This document shows positions 28,922 through 41,437 of a stretch of 64,000 bases of DNA, one piece after another. The notes beneath the pieces are model-generated. The model was not told the DNA's origin. It searched no databases and saw only the letters and a list, made by a program, of their open reading frames with translations. Origin of the DNA: Aeromicrobium sp. 9AM. Its GTDB lineage: Bacteria; Actinomycetota; Actinomycetes; Propionibacteriales; Nocardioidaceae. The stretch is from contig NZ_LR733304.1 in NCBI RefSeq assembly GCF_902506105.1, positions 1,016,334-1,080,333 on the forward strand. The letters run 5' to 3'. How positions within the stretch are numbered: position 1 is the first letter of the stretch; every line of letters starts with the position of its first letter. The translations under genes and the position numbers were made by a program.

Positions 28922-29857
28922 ATGGCAGAGTCGAGAAACCCCCGCCGTGACGGCGGGAAGCCTGCTGGCCGTGGAGCCGGCAGTGGTGGTGCCCGAGGCG
29001 GCAAGCCTGGCGGACAGGGTCGTGACCGTCGTGGCAGCGGGGATCCCGTACGCCGTGATGGCAAGCCCACCGATCGACGCGACAGCAAGCCCACGACGCC
29101 GCGCCGCGACGGCAAGCCCTACGAGGCCCGTCGCGATCGCCGCCAGGAGGAGGGCGACCGCACGGCTGCCCAGAAGATCTATGACGGACCGCCGATCCCG
29201 GACGACGTCAGCGCGAAGGATCTCGACAAGCACGCGCGCCAGGCGCTGCAGAGCCTTCCCGAGAAGCTCGCCGACAAGGTCGCGCGTCACCTCGTGATGG
29301 CCGGACTGCTGATCGCCGAGGATCCCGAGACCGCGCACCTGCACGCGCTTGCTGCCAAGGCACGGGCAACGCGTACCGGGCTGGTTCGTGAGGCGTGCGG
29401 TGAGACGGCGTACGCCGCCGGCAAGTTCGCCGAGGCGTTGTCGGAGTTCCGCGCTGCTCGCCGGATGACCGGTGGCTACCTCTACGCGCCGATGATGGCG
29501 GACTGTGAGCGCGCTCTGAAGCGTCCTGACAAGGCGATCGCCTACGACACCCCGGAGATCCGGGGCCAGCTCGACGATGCCGGCCAGATCGAGCTGTCGA
29601 TCGTCGTGGCGGGCGCACGCCGGGACCAGAAGCAGTACGACGCCGCGGTGCGGCTGCTCGAGACCGAGCCGCTGCACACCAAGGGGCGTTCGGACTGGGT
29701 GCCGCGTCTCCGTTATGCGTACGCCGACGCACTGCTGGATGCCGGGCGCCGTGACGAGGCGATCGAGTGGTTCCACCGCACGGTCGCTGTCGACGGCAAC
29801 GGGCAGACCGACGCCGAGGAGCGACTGGCCGAGCTCGACAAGCGTCCACAGGCCTGA
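28922..29857 (+). CDS. TPR-like protein with basic disordered N-terminus (Rv1691-type)
   Basis: Protein of 311 residues. Residues 1-80 are Arg/Gly/Lys/Pro-rich and look disordered, with repeated RRDGKP words; residues about 95-305 are helical with TPR-like pairs (ACGETAYAAGKFAEALSEFR, YAYADALLDAGRRDEAIEWF). In Mycobacterium a similar gene (Rv1691) lies before the HAD phosphatase and tlyA, as here. The RGG-like basic region directly behind an rRNA operon could bind RNA, but that is inference. AAGGAA lies 8 nt before the ATG. Confidence 0.85.
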   Translation: MAESRNPRRDGGKPAGRGAGSGGARGGKPGGQGRDRRGSGDPVRRDGKPTDRRDSKPTTPRRDGKPYEARRDRRQEEGDRTAAQKIYDGPPIPDDVSAKDLDKHARQALQSLPEKLADKVARHLVMAGLLIAEDPETAHLHALAAKARATRTGLVREACGETAYAAGKFAEALSEFRAARRMTGGYLYAPMMADCERALKRPDKAIAYDTPEIRGQLDDAGQIELSIVVAGARRDQKQYDAAVRLLETEPLHTKGRSDWVPRLRYAYADALLDAGRRDEAIEWFHRTVAVDGNGQTDAEERLAELDKRPQA

Positions 29858-29893
29858 ACCTCACGCGTCGTCGTCCACAACGCACGCCCTGAA

Positions 29894-29924
29894 CAATGCC
29901 CTCTGCCCTTGGTGGAGGGCATTG
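29894..29924 (+). terminator. Inverted repeat just before the SSB-like gene
   Basis: CAATGCCCTC (29894-29903) and GAGGGCATTG (29915-29924) form a perfect 10-bp stem with an 11-nt loop. No T-run follows. It ends 7 bp before the next ATG, so it may be a weak terminator for the TPR gene, or a structure hiding the next ribosome site. Confidence 0.55.
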
Positions 29925-29931
29925 TCATGTC

Positions 29932-30270
29932 ATGACTGATGACAACAATCGAGTACATCTTGTGGGCCGGGTGTCGGCGGACCCCGAGACCCGAGTCCTT
30001 CCCAGCGGCGACGAGGTCGTCTCGTTCCGCCTGGTCGTCCGGCGCAGTGCCGCCGCGCGGCGACGCTCCAAGCAGGTCGTCGACACGATCGAGTGCTCCG
30101 CGTGGAGCGCCTCGATGCGCCGCACGGTGGGTCGCCTCGAGGCAGGCACCGAGGTCGAGGTGACCGGCGAGCTGCGTCGACGCTTCACCCGCGGCGCCAT
30201 CAGCTTCGTGTCCGTGGACGTCGACTCCTGCCGGAAGGTCACGGCGCCGGCGGTAGCCTCGGGGGCATGA
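29932..30270 (+). CDS. SSB-like OB-fold protein
   Basis: 112 residues with the N-terminal half of a single-stranded DNA-binding protein: VHLVGRVSADPETRVLPSGDEVVSFRLVVRR, then DTIECSAWSASMRRTVGRLEAGTEVEVTGELRRRF. It lacks the long acidic-tipped C-terminal tail of the main replication SSB, so it is likely an accessory paralogue. ATG 29932 is preceded by no clear Shine-Dalgarno; the upstream in-frame ATG 29896 falls inside a hairpin. The stop overlaps the HAD gene by 4 bp. Confidence 0.85.
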   Translation: MTDDNNRVHLVGRVSADPETRVLPSGDEVVSFRLVVRRSAAARRRSKQVVDTIECSAWSASMRRTVGRLEAGTEVEVTGELRRRFTRGAISFVSVDVDSCRKVTAPAVASGA

Positions 30271-31286
30271 CACTGAGCGCCACCGGCCTGGGCTCGACGA
30301 CGCAGGCGCTCAGCGCACGCTACGACCTGGCAATGCTGGATCTCGACGGCGTCGTCTACGTCGGCCCGGACGCCGTCCCTGGTGCTGCCGACGCGCTCAA
30401 GGCGGCGCAGGCCAACGGGATGCGACTGGCGTACATCACGAACAACGCCGCGAGGACTGCGCACGACGTCGCTGAGCATCTTCGGGAGCTCGCGATGCCC
30501 GACGTGAGCGACGGCGACGTGGTGACGTCGGCGCAGGCGGTGGCACATCTGGTCGCGGATGCCGTGCCCGCTGGCTCGCCAGTGCTCCTCGTGGGCGGCG
30601 AAGGCCTGCGATCACCACTCGAGGAGCGCGGGCTGCGCTGCGTGGCGAGCCTGGACGACGGGCCGGTCGCTGTCGTTCAGGGCTTTCATCCGGATGTGGG
30701 CTGGCGTCAGCTGTCCGAGGCCTCGTTCGCGATTCAGGCAGGGCTCCCGTGGTTCGCCAGCAACACCGACCTCACGATCCCGACCGCGCGCGGCATCGCG
30801 CCGGGGAACGGCTCGCTGGTGCAGGCCATCCGCAATGCGACGGGAGCGTCGCCGATCGTTGCCGGCAAGCCGGAGAAGGCACTGTTCGACGAGACCATGG
30901 AGCGAGTCGGTGGCAAGAACCCGCTCATGGTGGGCGACCGGCTCGACACCGACATCGACGGCGCGATCAATGCCGGCACCGACAGCCTTGCGGTCCTGAC
31001 GGGGGTCAGCACGTTGCAGGAGATCCTGGATGCGGGGCCGGAGCACCGGCCCACCTTCGTGTCGGCCGACCTCGCTGGACTCAACGAGACTCACCTCGAG
31101 GTCGAGTACGACGCGGACCGGTCTCGATGCGGGTCTGCGACGGCACTGGTGCGTGACGGTGTCGTCAGCGTGGAGGGTGGCGACCCGCGAAGCACCGACG
31201 CCCTGCGTGCTGTCGTTGGACTCGCGTGGTCGGTGCGTGATCGCTCCGACGAGTCCGTGACGCTTGATGGGACACTGAAGGCATGA
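30267..31286 (+). CDS. HAD-IIA phosphatase (NagD / glycerol-3-phosphate phosphatase type)
   Basis: 339-residue HAD superfamily hydrolase. Motif I DLDGVVYVG (about 24-32), motif II YITNNAAR, the Lys motif AGKPEKALF and motif III MVGDRLDTDIDGAINAG are all present. It corresponds in place and type to Rv1692 of M. tuberculosis, reported as a glycerol-3-phosphate phosphatase in lipid recycling. A C-terminal extension of about 70 residues beyond the core is shared by actinobacterial members. Overlaps both neighbours by 4 bp. Confidence 0.9.
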   Translation: MTLSATGLGSTTQALSARYDLAMLDLDGVVYVGPDAVPGAADALKAAQANGMRLAYITNNAARTAHDVAEHLRELAMPDVSDGDVVTSAQAVAHLVADAVPAGSPVLLVGGEGLRSPLEERGLRCVASLDDGPVAVVQGFHPDVGWRQLSEASFAIQAGLPWFASNTDLTIPTARGIAPGNGSLVQAIRNATGASPIVAGKPEKALFDETMERVGGKNPLMVGDRLDTDIDGAINAGTDSLAVLTGVSTLQEILDAGPEHRPTFVSADLAGLNETHLEVEYDADRSRCGSATALVRDGVVSVEGGDPRSTDALRAVVGLAWSVRDRSDESVTLDGTLKA

Positions 31287-31534
31287 GCGACCCTTCGACA
31301 AGCTCAGGGACCGACGTCCCTGACGAGACCCACGACGAGCCGGTCGACGAGCTGGCGGGAGAGACGGTCCAGTCGACGGGCCATGCCGACATCGACGCGG
31401 CACTCGAACGACTGGATCGACTCGACGGCCTCGAGATCACCGCGCATCCTGAGGAGTTCGACGCGATCCACCGGGTGCTGCGCGAGTCGCTTGCCAACGC
31501 CGGCCGCGACGGGGACATCCCCGAGAGCGCGTGA
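31283..31534 (+). CDS. Small conserved acidic protein (Rv1693-type)
   Basis: 83 residues, acidic. The first half (SDPSTSSGTDVPDETHDEPVDE) looks disordered; the second half forms one helical hairpin (HADIDAALERLDRLDGLEIT, then HPEEFDAIHRVLRESLANA). It fills the position of Rv1693 between the HAD phosphatase and tlyA; function unknown. Its first codons contain the repeat word at 31291-31309. ATG 31283 overlaps the preceding stop. Confidence 0.8.
   Translation: MSDPSTSSGTDVPDETHDEPVDELAGETVQSTGHADIDAALERLDRLDGLEITAHPEEFDAIHRVLRESLANAGRDGDIPESA
31291..31309 (+). repeat. REP-like palindromic word inside a coding region
   Basis: CCCTTCGACAAGCTCAGGG is recognised as a repeat word that is widespread in high-GC genomes. 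Here it encodes PSTSSG near the start of the small acidic protein. Only one copy is seen in the window. Confidence 0.45.
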
Positions 31535-31541
31535 GGTCCGC

Positions 31542-32381
31542 ATGACTCGTCGGCTGCGGCTGGACGCCGAGCTCGTACGCCGAGGTCTGGCCCGTTCGCG
31601 GGAGCACGCTGGGACGCTGATCGAGGACGGTCAGGTCAAGGTCGCGGGATCGGTCGCCACCAAGGCCGCGACCGGGGTGACGACCGACCAGGCGATCGTC
31701 GTCAAGGCGAGCACCGAGCCGACGTACGCCTCTCGCGGCGCGCACAAGCTTCTCGGGGCCCTCTCGGTGTTCGAGCCGATGGGCCTGTCGGTTGAGGGCA
31801 AACGTTGTCTCGACGCGGGCGCCTCGACAGGCGGATTCACCGATGTCCTGCTGCGCAGGGGAGCGCGGCAGGTGTGTGCGGTCGACGTGGGGTACGGCCA
31901 GCTGGTCTGGGCGCTGCAGTCCGACGAGCGGGTGGTGGTGTTCGATCGTACGAACGTGCGCCACCTGGAGGCCGACGACATCGGAGGTCCGGTCGAGCTG
32001 ATCGTCTCGGATCTGTCGTTCATCTCGCTTACGGTGGTCATGCCTGCCCTGACGAGGGTGTGCGAGCCGAGCAGCCCAGAAGGCGGAGGTGACATCGTGC
32101 TGATGATCAAGCCGCAGTTCGAGGTGGGCAAGAGCAACCTCGGCAAGAACGGCGTGGTGCGCGATCCGGCGCTGCACGCAGACGCCGTGCAGCGTGTGTG
32201 CCTGTCGGCGTACGAGCTGGGCTGGGGCACCAAGGCCCTGGCGCCGAGTCCGCTGCCCGGTCCCGCCGGCAACGTCGAATACTTCTGCTGGTTGCGCAGC
32301 GACGCCGACCCGCCCCATGAGGACGCAGCACGTGCAGTCGTCGCGGCTGGTCCTCTCGACACGACGGGTGAGGGCGCATGA
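31542..32381 (+). CDS. tlyA: TlyA family rRNA 2'-O-methyltransferase
   Basis: 279 residues. N-terminal S4 domain (RLDAELVRRGLARSREHAGTL, then GQVKVAG), then an FtsJ-like Rossmann domain with CLDAGASTGGFTDVLLRRGA, VDVGYGQL and MIKPQFEVG; the catalytic K-D-K-E set fits these motifs. Mycobacterial TlyA methylates C1409 of 16S and C1920 of 23S rRNA and its loss gives capreomycin resistance. The N-terminal extension RRLRLDAELVRRG matches the long form that acts on both subunits. ATG 31542 lies 7 bp after the preceding stop. Confidence 0.92.
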   Translation: MTRRLRLDAELVRRGLARSREHAGTLIEDGQVKVAGSVATKAATGVTTDQAIVVKASTEPTYASRGAHKLLGALSVFEPMGLSVEGKRCLDAGASTGGFTDVLLRRGARQVCAVDVGYGQLVWALQSDERVVVFDRTNVRHLEADDIGGPVELIVSDLSFISLTVVMPALTRVCEPSSPEGGGDIVLMIKPQFEVGKSNLGKNGVVRDPALHADAVQRVCLSAYELGWGTKALAPSPLPGPAGNVEYFCWLRSDADPPHEDAARAVVAAGPLDTTGEGA

Positions 32382-33295
32382 CTCGACGGGTTCTGCTGAT
32401 CGTCCACGTCGCCCGCGAGGAGGCGAGCAAGGTCGCCACCGCGTTCGCTGCCGACCTGAGGGCAGAGGGCGTCGAGATCTGCGTCCTTGACGCCGAGCTG
32501 GAGACGCTCCGGGCGGCCGGCCTGGAGGATCCCGGTGTGATCGAGGCCGGTCCCGGAGCGGCGGACGGCTGCGAGCTCGCGGTCGTGTTCGGAGGCGACG
32601 GCACGATCCTGCGAGCCGCCGAGATGTGCCGGGGCACCGACACGCCCGTCCTGGGGGTCAACCTGGGACACGTCGGCTTCCTTGCCGAGGCCGATGTCGA
32701 GGACCTCCACGACGTGGTGCGCGGCGTCGTCGACGGCACCTACACCGTCGAGGAGCGCCTGACGGTCGACGTCTCGGTCTCGGTGGGCGGCGAGGTCGTC
32801 GCGACCAACTGGGCGCTCAACGAGGCCTCGGTCGAGAAGGCCGCACGCGAGCGCATGCTCGAGATCGTCGTCGAGATCGATGGCCGCCCGGTGTCCCGTT
32901 GGGGCTGCGACGGCGTGGTGTGTGCGACGCCGACCGGTTCGACGGCCTACAACTTCAGCGCCGGTGGCCCCATCGTGTGGCCCGAGGTGTCGGCGCTGCT
33001 GATGGTGCCGATCAGCGCGCACGCCCTGTTCGCCCGCCCCCTCGTGGTGTCGCCGGACTCGACGCTGGCGATCGAGGTCGTCGGTGAGGTGTCGACCGGC
33101 GTCCTGTGGTGCGACGGCCGGCGCGCAGCCGACCTCCCTGTCGGTGCGCGTGTCGAGGTGGTCCGGGGCAAGACGCCCGTACGACTGGCGCGGCTGCAGA
33201 TCGCCTCGTTCGCCGACCGGCTCGTACGCAAGTTCGACCTGCCCGTCGCGGGCTGGCGCGGCTCCGCTGAGCGCCGGATGAGGGGTGATGTCTGA
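32378..33295 (+). CDS. nadK: NAD kinase
   Basis: Phosphorylates NAD to NADP using ATP or polyphosphate. 305 residues. The GGDGT motif is in VVFGGDGTILRAAE near 70-83, followed by GVNLGHVGFLAE, the NE motif in WALNEASVEK and the C-terminal TPTGSTAYNFSAGGPIVWP. It overlaps tlyA by 4 bp and shares one base with recN, the same order as Rv1694-Rv1695-Rv1696. Confidence 0.95.
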   Translation: MTRRVLLIVHVAREEASKVATAFAADLRAEGVEICVLDAELETLRAAGLEDPGVIEAGPGAADGCELAVVFGGDGTILRAAEMCRGTDTPVLGVNLGHVGFLAEADVEDLHDVVRGVVDGTYTVEERLTVDVSVSVGGEVVATNWALNEASVEKAARERMLEIVVEIDGRPVSRWGCDGVVCATPTGSTAYNFSAGGPIVWPEVSALLMVPISAHALFARPLVVSPDSTLAIEVVGEVSTGVLWCDGRRAADLPVGARVEVVRGKTPVRLARLQIASFADRLVRKFDLPVAGWRGSAERRMRGDV

Positions 33296-34980
33296 TGTGG
33301 CAGCACCTGCGACTCTCGTCGCTGGGCGTCATCGACTCCGCTGAGCTCGAGCTGTCCGACGGATTCACCGTGATCACCGGCGAGACCGGTGCCGGCAAGA
33401 CCATGGTGGTGACCGCCCTGGGGCTCCTGCGCGGCGATCGCGCCGACCTCGGACTCGTACGCCGGGGGGCTGACCAGGCCCGCGTCGAGGCCAGCATCGG
33501 CGTCCCGGCGGGTGCTGCGGCGACCGCTGCCGTCGAGGATGCCGGCGGCCGGATCGACGACGACGTGGTGATCCTCGGCCGCGTGCTGTCCGCCCAGGGC
33601 CGGTCGCGCGCCATCGCCGGGGGAGCGATGGTGCCTGCCGCGCTGCTCGCCGACGTGACGGACGAGCTCGTCGCCGTGCACGGCCAGTCGGACCAGCACC
33701 GGCTCCTGCGCGCTGCGGAGCAACGGGCCGCCCTCGACCGGTTCGCCGGCAGGGCATTCACTGCCGCCGCTGAGGCGTACGCGCCGGCGTTCGCCCGGTG
33801 GCGCACGGTGGAACGTACGCTCGAGGAGCTGCGCACGCATGCCCAGGAGCGCGCCCGAGAGCTCGACGTCCTGCAGTTCGGGCTCGACGAGATCAACGAG
33901 GTCGAGCCACAGGCGGGCGAGGACGAGCACCTCAAGGTCGAGGAGAGTCGGCTCGCCCACTCCGAGTCCCTGGCCCGCGCAGCAGACCAGGCCCACCGCT
34001 CGCTCGTCGGCGAGGGCGACCTCGATGCGGCCCGCACACAGGTGGCCGAAGCCTCGACGGCGCTGCGGGAGGCCGCCGGCCACGACCCGGCCCTCGACGC
34101 TCTGGCCGAACGGGTCCTCGAGCTCGGCATCCTGCTCGACGACGTCGGCGCCGAGCTGGGCGCTTACTCCGCGGGCGTCGAGCTGGATCCCGAACGCCTG
34201 GCCGAGCTGCAGGAGCGCCGGGCGGCGCTGTCCGGACTGCAACGCAAGTACGGCCCCACCCTCGATGACGTCCTGGCGTGGGCCGACAAGAGCGCGGCAC
34301 GGCTGAGCGAGCTGGGCAACGACGACGAGTCCGTGGCGGCGCTCGAGGCCGAGCAGGCCCAGCTCATCCCCGAGGTGACGCGGCTGGCGCAGGAGATGTC
34401 GGCGATCCGCGCCGAAGCGGCCGCGCGGCTGTCGGGGCTGGTCGACGAGGAGATCGCGCAGCTGTCGATGCCGTCGGCACGCCTCGAGGTCCAGGTCACC
34501 GCCAACACGGATGCCGTACCGGGACCGCACGGCATCGACGACGTCGAGTTCCTGTTCGCCGCCAACAGTGGCACCGGGCTGCGCCCCCTCCACAAGGGCG
34601 CCAGCGGAGGCGAGCTGTCCCGCTTGATGCTGGCCCTCGAGGTCGTGCTGGCAGACCGCACGACCGTGCCGACCCTGGTGTTCGACGAGGTCGACGCCGG
34701 CATCGGCGGCAAGGCGGCGGTCGAGGTCGGTCGCCGGCTGTCCAGGTTGGCTGAGCACGCGCAGGTCATCGCCGTGACGCACCTGCCGCAGGTCGCGGCG
34801 TTCGCGGATCACCACTTCGTCGTCTCCAAGGACGACGACGGCACCGTCACGAGCAGCTCAGTCCTCGAGCTCGACGAGCACAGCCGGGTCGACGAGCTGG
34901 CTCGCATGCTGGCCGGTCAGGAGGACTCGGCGACCGCGCAGGCCCATGCCCGAGAGCTGCTGGAGCTGGCACGCGGATGA
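33295..34980 (+). CDS. recN: DNA repair protein RecN
   Basis: SMC-like ATPase for double-strand break repair, 561 residues. N-terminal half-ATPase with TGETGAGKTMVVTAL (Walker A, about 24-38), Q-loop region VLSAQGRSRAIAGG, central coiled coil roughly 150-400, and C-terminal ASGGELSRLMLALE (signature) with LVFDEVDAGIGG (Walker B). ATG 33295 shares a base with the nadK stop. 88 bp follow before steA and contain a possible start region but no clear promoter. Confidence 0.95.
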   Translation: MWQHLRLSSLGVIDSAELELSDGFTVITGETGAGKTMVVTALGLLRGDRADLGLVRRGADQARVEASIGVPAGAAATAAVEDAGGRIDDDVVILGRVLSAQGRSRAIAGGAMVPAALLADVTDELVAVHGQSDQHRLLRAAEQRAALDRFAGRAFTAAAEAYAPAFARWRTVERTLEELRTHAQERARELDVLQFGLDEINEVEPQAGEDEHLKVEESRLAHSESLARAADQAHRSLVGEGDLDAARTQVAEASTALREAAGHDPALDALAERVLELGILLDDVGAELGAYSAGVELDPERLAELQERRAALSGLQRKYGPTLDDVLAWADKSAARLSELGNDDESVAALEAEQAQLIPEVTRLAQEMSAIRAEAAARLSGLVDEEIAQLSMPSARLEVQVTANTDAVPGPHGIDDVEFLFAANSGTGLRPLHKGASGGELSRLMLALEVVLADRTTVPTLVFDEVDAGIGGKAAVEVGRRLSRLAEHAQVIAVTHLPQVAAFADHHFVVSKDDDGTVTSSSVLELDEHSRVDELARMLAGQEDSATAQAHARELLELARG

Positions 34981-35068
34981 CCTGAGTTCCGGCTGAGAAG
35001 GTGTCTTTTGCACGACACGCCGGGGGAGCGCGCAAATCGATCCGCCTCAGCGGGAAACATGGGCGGCG

Positions 35069-36240
35069 ATGGCCATCAGGAAGCACAAGAGACCCAGTTC
35101 ACCCGAGGTGACGGGGGTCGTCGGCACGGTCCGGTTCGCCCGGCGCGACAGCGATGTTGCGTCGCTGCGCGAGGGCGACATCGCAGTCGTCGACCACCCC
35201 GAGCTCGACTCCCGCCAAGCCCAGGAACTCATCGATCGCCGCGTACGGGCCGTGCTCAACGCGGCCCGGTCGAGCAGCGGCCGCGTGCCCAATGTCGGAC
35301 CGCAGATGTTGTCGCACGCCGGCATCCTGCTCGTCGACATCGCCAGCGACGCGGTCTGGTCGAAGCTCAAGAACGGCGAGCGGGTGCGGATCGAGGACGG
35401 CAAGATCCTCCGCGACGAGATCCTCGTGGTGGCCGGCACCGAGCTCGACGAGTCCCGCACCGCAACGGCGCTGGCCGACGCCGAGTCGGGCCTGGCGACC
35501 AGGCTGGACTCGCTGGCCGCCAACGCCACCGACCACATCCAGCGTGAGCAGACCATGCTGCTGGACGGCGCCCGGGTGCCACGGATCCGCACCAAGCTGC
35601 GCGGCCGGGCGGTCGTCGTGGTCTCCAAGGCGTACGACGACGAGGCGGACCTGCGGGGCCTGCGCCGCTACATCCGCGATGACGACCCGGTGCTGATCGG
35701 CGCCGGTGCCGGCGCCGACGTCCTGCTCAAGGCCGGCTATGTCCCGGCGATCGTGGTCGGCCACCTCGACAACCTCTCGGATGCGGCCATCCGGGCGGCC
35801 GGGGAGGTCGTGGTGACGACGTCGTCCGGCACGGTCGACACTCCAGAGCGGCTGGAGCGCCACGGCAAGGAGGTCGTGACGTTCGTGTCGACAGGAGCCG
35901 ACGACGACCTCGCGATCGTGCTCGCCGACACCAACGAGGCCGCCGTCATCGTGCACGTCGGCGCACCCGCGACGCTCTCGAAGTTCCTCGAGCGACCGCC
36001 GTCGGAGGTGGCGCGGATGTTCGTCGCCCGCCTGCGGGCCGGCTCCAAGATCGTCGACGCCAAGGCGGTCAACCACTTCACCTCGCAGCGCTTCGCCATG
36101 TGGCCGGTGCTGCTGCTCCTCGCCGCAGGCGTCGCAGCCGTCGCGGTCGCGATCGCTGTGACCCCCGTCGGCAACGACTGGTTCGACTCTCTCGGGGATC
36201 GCCTTGCCGATCTCGGAACCTGGATCAAAGGACTCTTCTC

Positions 36241-36244
<4 letters not shown>
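35069..36244 (+). CDS. steA: SteA-like cytokinetic protein
   Basis: 391 residues. The body is a Rossmann-like domain related to thiamin pyrophosphokinase catalytic folds (PVLIGAGAGADVLLKAGYVP, VVGHLDNLSD), followed by one C-terminal membrane helix near 345-368 and a short tail ending WIKGLFS. The orthologue in Corynebacterium, SteA, was described as a cell-division-ring component working with the downstream SteB; Rv1697 is the mycobacterial counterpart. The gene overlaps its downstream partner by 4 bp. No strong ribosome site precedes ATG 35069, only GGGCGGCG. Confidence 0.85.
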
Positions 36245-39543
<3,299 letters not shown>

Positions 39544-39547
<4 letters not shown>

Positions 39548-40470
39548 CGACCGACGCGGAGCGGGCGGTCCAGGACTACCTGAGCCATCTCAGCGTCGAA
39601 CGCGGGCTTGCCGACAACACGCTCCACTCCTACCGCCGCGACTTGAGGCGCTACCTCGAGTTCCTGCACGCGCGAGAGCTCACGGATCCGGCCGCGATCA
39701 CCGAGAACGACATCGCCGCGTTCCTCGGTTCGCTCCGCACGGGCGACCCTGACCACGTCTCGCTGGGCACCGCGAGCGCGGCTCGTACGATCGTCGCGGT
39801 CCGAGGGCTGCACCGGTTCCTGCTGCGCGAGCAGATCGTCTCGACCGACGTCACCGCCGCGATCAAGCCGCCACGTCCCGCATCGCGGTTGCCCAAGGCT
39901 CTGCCGCTGTCGGACATCGAGGCGATCCTCGACGCGGCCGGTGCGCCCGGCACGACCCTGTCCTCGCGCGACCGGGCGCTGCTCGAAGTGCTCTACGGCA
40001 CGGGCGCCCGCATCTCCGAGGCCGTCGGCCTGGACCTCGACGACCTCGACCTCGAGGAGTCCACCGTGCTGCTGCGGGGCAAGGGCGGCAAGCAGCGCAT
40101 CGTGCCGCTCGGCTCGTACGCCCGGCAGTCCTTGCTGGACTACCTGGCCGCGTCGCGTCCGGCCCTCGTGTCCGCCAAGGCGAGCACGCCCGCGGTCTTC
40201 CTCAACGCTCGCGGCGGCCGGCTCTCGCGGCAGAGTGCCTGGACGGTGCTGACCCGGGCTGCTCAGCGGGCCGGCATCGCCGTCGACGTGTCACCGCACA
40301 CCCTGCGGCACTCGTTTGCGACGCACCTGCTGGACGGCGGGGCCGACGTCCGCGTCGTGCAGGAGCTGCTCGGCCATGCCTCGGTGACGACGACCCAGAT
40401 CTACACGCTGGTGACCGTCGAGAAGCTCCGCGAGATCTATGCGACGGCCCATCCGAGGGCGTCGAGATAG
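39544..40470 (+). CDS. xerD: Tyrosine recombinase XerD
   Basis: Chromosome-dimer resolvase subunit, 308 residues. N-terminal SAM-like core-binding domain ([21 protein letters not shown]). The catalytic set is complete: Arg in GTGARISE, Lys in [19 protein letters not shown] (His and Arg), GHASV (His) and the nucleophile Tyr in TTTQIYTLV. Location between the Nudix gene and the parA-scpAB set, with no attachment-site or phage genes, argues for the housekeeping enzyme rather than an integrase. Confidence 0.93.
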
Positions 40471-40588
40471 GTTCTGGCTGCGATCTCGGCAGCCGTGTCG
40501 AGACTTCGTTCCCGCGCGGTCGTCAAGTCGACTTTTCGCGGTAGAGTGACGCTCGTCCGCCGGTCGAGTTCGAGTGCAGGGGTAGCTG
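40471..40588 (+). promoter_or_regulatory. Promoter region of the parA-scpAB unit
   Basis: The 118-bp gap contains TAGAGT at 40542-40547, a good actinobacterial -10, 42 bp before the parA ATG, and GCAGGGGTAG as ribosome site. No good -35 is seen. This probably starts the unit that runs through der. Confidence 0.5.
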
Positions 40589-41437
40589 ATGAGCAAGGAA
40601 CTGGGACCGACCGGAAGGCCATTGCCGAACTTCCCGAAGCCTCAGCCGCGCAAGGCCGGACAGCCCGCGACGATCATCGCGATGTGCAACCAGAAGGGTG
40701 GCGTCGGCAAGACCACGACGACCATCAACCTGGGTGCCGCACTCGTCGAGACCGGCCGCAAGGTGCTGCTCGTCGACTTCGACCCGCAGGGCTCCATGAC
40801 CGTGGGACTCGGGATCAGCGCGCACGAGCTCGACCAGAGCATCTACCACGTCCTGATGGATCGCGAGATCTCGATCAAGGACCTGATCATGCCCACCGCG
40901 GTCGACGGACTCGACCTCGTACCGTCCAACATCGACCTGTCCGCCGCGGAGATGCGGCTCGTGACCGAGGTCGGCCGTGAGCAGGTGCTCGCGCGGGTGC
41001 TGAAGTCGATCCGCCAGGACTACGACGTCATCCTGATCGACTGCCAGCCGTCGCTCGGCCTGCTGACCGTCAACGCCCTGACCGCCGCCGACGGCGTCCT
41101 GGTGCCGCTGGAGTGCGAGTACTTCGCACTGCGTGGCGTGGCGCTGCTCAAGGACACGATCGAGAAGGTGCGCGACCGCACCAACGACGAGCTGCAGATC
41201 ATCGGGCTGCTCGGCACGATGTACGACAGCCGCACGTTGCACGGCAAGGAAGTCCTGGCGACCCTCGTCGAGGGCTGGGGAGACCTGGTGTTCCACACGG
41301 TCATCCGTCGCACCGTGAAGTTCTCCGACTCGACCGTCGCCGGGGAGCCCATCACCGAGTACGCCACGACGTCTCCCGGGGCTGAGTCCTACCGTCAGCT
41401 CGCGAGGGAGGTCCTCGTTCGATGCCCCGACGCGTGA
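40589..41437 (+). CDS. ParA family ATPase associated with ScpAB
   Basis: 282-residue deviant Walker ATPase. CNQKGGVGKTTTTINL (P-loop, near 34-49), LLVDFDPQGSM, DVILIDCQPSLG and the switch region LRGVALLKDTI are present. It has an N-terminal basic extension of about 25 residues. It is the Rv1708 equivalent, an orphan ParA with no parB next to it, followed by scpA and scpB. A role in chromosome organisation is expected, but the partner protein is uncertain; the small gene that follows is a candidate. Confidence 0.9.
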   Translation: MSKELGPTGRPLPNFPKPQPRKAGQPATIIAMCNQKGGVGKTTTTINLGAALVETGRKVLLVDFDPQGSMTVGLGISAHELDQSIYHVLMDREISIKDLIMPTAVDGLDLVPSNIDLSAAEMRLVTEVGREQVLARVLKSIRQDYDVILIDCQPSLGLLTVNALTAADGVLVPLECEYFALRGVALLKDTIEKVRDRTNDELQIIGLLGTMYDSRTLHGKEVLATLVEGWGDLVFHTVIRRTVKFSDSTVAGEPITEYATTSPGAESYRQLAREVLVRCPDA

